Below, piece after piece: positions 63,100 to 64,000 of a stretch of DNA of 64,000 bases (position 1 is the stretch's first letter; each line of letters starts with the position of its first letter). Both the position numbers and the translations under genes were made by a program. The notes below the pieces were generated by a model. That model was not told where the DNA came from, did not search any database, and was given only the letters and a program-made list of their open reading frames with translations. Source of the DNA: Microbacterium sp. SORGH_AS_0969 (GTDB taxonomy: Bacteria > Actinomycetota > Actinomycetes > Actinomycetales > Microbacteriaceae); contig NZ_JAUTAG010000001.1 of assembly GCF_030818255.1 (NCBI RefSeq), forward strand, positions 2,728,001-2,792,000, written 5' to 3'.

Positions 63100-64000
63100 T
63101 CAGGGCATCGCGGCCTTCGCGGCCAGGATCCGGGTCACCGCCGCGTCCACCTTCGCGGCGAACGCGCTGTCGTTCTGCGCCTTTGACAGCACGGCCTGGT
63201 GCATCTCGGGGTAGACCGACGAATCGGCCGAGACGAGCAGCAGGTCGATCCCCGCCTCGACGGCGAGCGTCGCGCGGTCGGCGGGCGACCACGCCTGCAC
63301 CTGTTGCGCCGCCGAGAGGTCGTCGGTGGTCACCACGCCGTCGAAGCCGACGGTGTCGCGCAGCACCCCGACCACCGTGGGCGAGAACGCGGCGGGCGCC
63401 GAGGAGTCGATCTTCTCGTAGATCGCGGTCGACAGCATGACCACGGCGGGTCCCTCCGGCAGCACCGTCGAGTACACGCCGACGTCGGCGCCGTCGGCCG
63501 TGACGAAGTCGTCCGTCACCCCGGCGGTCGTGTCGGTGTTGTCGCCCACGTGCCCGAGCCCGGGGAAGTGCTTGAAGGTGGGCAGCACCCCGCCGTCGCG
63601 CATCCCGGCGGCGAACGCCCCGGCCTTGGCTGCCACCGTCGCCCCGTCGTAGCCGTACTCGCGCTCGAGTTCGCCGATCGGCGGGTTGCTCTGCGCCGTC
63701 TCGGGGCTCGTGACGATGTCGGCGACGGGAGCGAGGTTCATGTTCACGCCGGCCTGCGCGAGCTGCCCGCCCCAGGTCGCGGCGTTGCGGCGCAGGGTCG
63801 CGTCGTCCTGCTGCCCCTGGTCGACCGCGGAGGGGATCTCATCGAACCCGGGGCCGCTCAGCACCTGGACCTCGCCGCCCTCTTGATCGGTGGACACCCA
63901 CAGCAACGGTTGACCCGCGGCCTGCGCCGAGGTGAATGTCGACACGAGCTGGGCGGTCGCCTGCGCGCCGGCATCCGATCTCCCGTGCAGGAAGATCCCG
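63100..64000 (-). CDS. Glycoside hydrolase family 3 beta-N-acetylhexosaminidase, C-terminal part (gene runs off the window)
   Basis: 300 residues are visible and the 5' end lies beyond base 64000. STDQEGGEVQVLSGPGF, KHFPGLGHVGDNTDTT (the GH3 NagZ-type catalytic loop region) and VVTTDDLSAAQQVQAWS (with the nucleophile Asp in the TDDLS segment) identify a NagZ-like hexosaminidase. It removes N-acetylglucosamine from muropeptides or chitin-like sugars. Whether it is exported cannot be judged without the N-terminus, though many actinobacterial relatives are lipoproteins. Confidence 0.88.
   Translation of the reverse strand, partial: GIFLHGRSDAGAQATAQLVSTFTSAQAAGQPLLWVSTDQEGGEVQVLSGPGFDEIPSAVDQGQQDDATLRRNAATWGGQLAQAGVNMNLAPVADIVTSPETAQSNPPIGELEREYGYDGATVAAKAGAFAAGMRDGGVLPTFKHFPGLGHVGDNTDTTAGVTDDFVTADGADVGVYSTVLPEGPAVVMLSTAIYEKIDSSAPAAFSPTVVGVLRDTVGFDGVVTTDDLSAAQQVQAWSPADRATLAVEAGIDLLLVSADSSVYPEMHQAVLSKAQNDSAFAAKVDAAVTRILAAKAAMP

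Overview
The window comes from a high-GC actinobacterium, most likely Microbacterium or a close relative in the Microbacteriaceae. The evidence is the strong G/C bias at third codon positions, a class Ib nrdHIEF operon, an HspR-type HAIR operator, many LacI/IclR/MarR regulators, and a large share of genes whose -10 hexamer sits only 6-7 bases before the start codon (leaderless mRNAs). The host chromosome is also saturated with the heptamer GGATGCC/GGCATCC: about 100 copies by eye, none in the IS elements or the nrd operon, and one in the defence-like cassette.

Layout. 1-4.5 kb: partial sugar-binding lipoprotein, LacI regulator, IclR regulator divergent from histidine ammonia-lyase, and a SixA-like phosphatase with a 3' frameshift. 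4.56-7.35 kb: an IS110-family element split by an IS256-family element; an 8-bp target duplication is visible and removing the insert restores a 400-codon frame. 7.5-12.1 kb: gamma-glutamylcyclotransferase, DUF445 protein, acyl-CoA dehydrogenase, a conserved hypothetical and an MFS transporter. 12.3-16.3 kb: nrdHIEF behind paired NrdR boxes.

16.5-21.3 kb is the most unusual region. Three genes coupled by GTGA overlaps encode a ComEC-type metallo-beta-lactamase-fold protein, a single E2-E1-JAB fusion protein (ubiquitin-like conjugation plus deconjugation) and a patatin-like phospholipase. It resembles a type II CBASS operon without the nucleotidyltransferase and with the ligase and isopeptidase fused; no ubiquitin-like protein gene is seen. 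Its base usage differs from its surroundings.

21.7-31.7 kb: nucleoside hydrolase/ribokinase pair, several membrane proteins, a RsmC-like methyltransferase, a TPP-dependent 2-oxo-acid decarboxylase, EI24 and DUF998 proteins. 31.8-36.5 kb: HAIR-controlled ClpC-like ATPase and two LLM flavin oxidoreductases. 36.6-48.3 kb: lipoprotein, Nudix-GNAT fusion, divergent recQ and ATP-dependent ligase, NYN/OST-HTH protein, Gfo/Idh oxidoreductase, M20 peptidase, LacI regulator. 48.5-53.9 kb: multiple-monosaccharide ABC transporter (binding protein, ATPase, permease) controlled by that LacI protein, plus a diverged tandem copy of the binding protein. 53.9-64 kb: histidine kinase/response regulator/DUF4097 operon, EamA exporter divergent from a MarR regulator, an HrpA-type helicase and a partial GH3 beta-N-acetylhexosaminidase.

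Two layers cut across the genes. Nine promoters share ATGTCGGAG-N8-YANNNT, with the spacing of the actinobacterial RecA-NDp (PafBC) DNA-damage promoter; two of them face recQ and the ligase. Several gene-free stretches consist of repeats: a 174-bp tandem duplication at 34.5 kb, a related array at 44.0-44.7 kb, four 84-bp units at 58.3 kb, and a palindromic element found both between genes (25.6 kb) and inside the helicase gene (62.1 kb).
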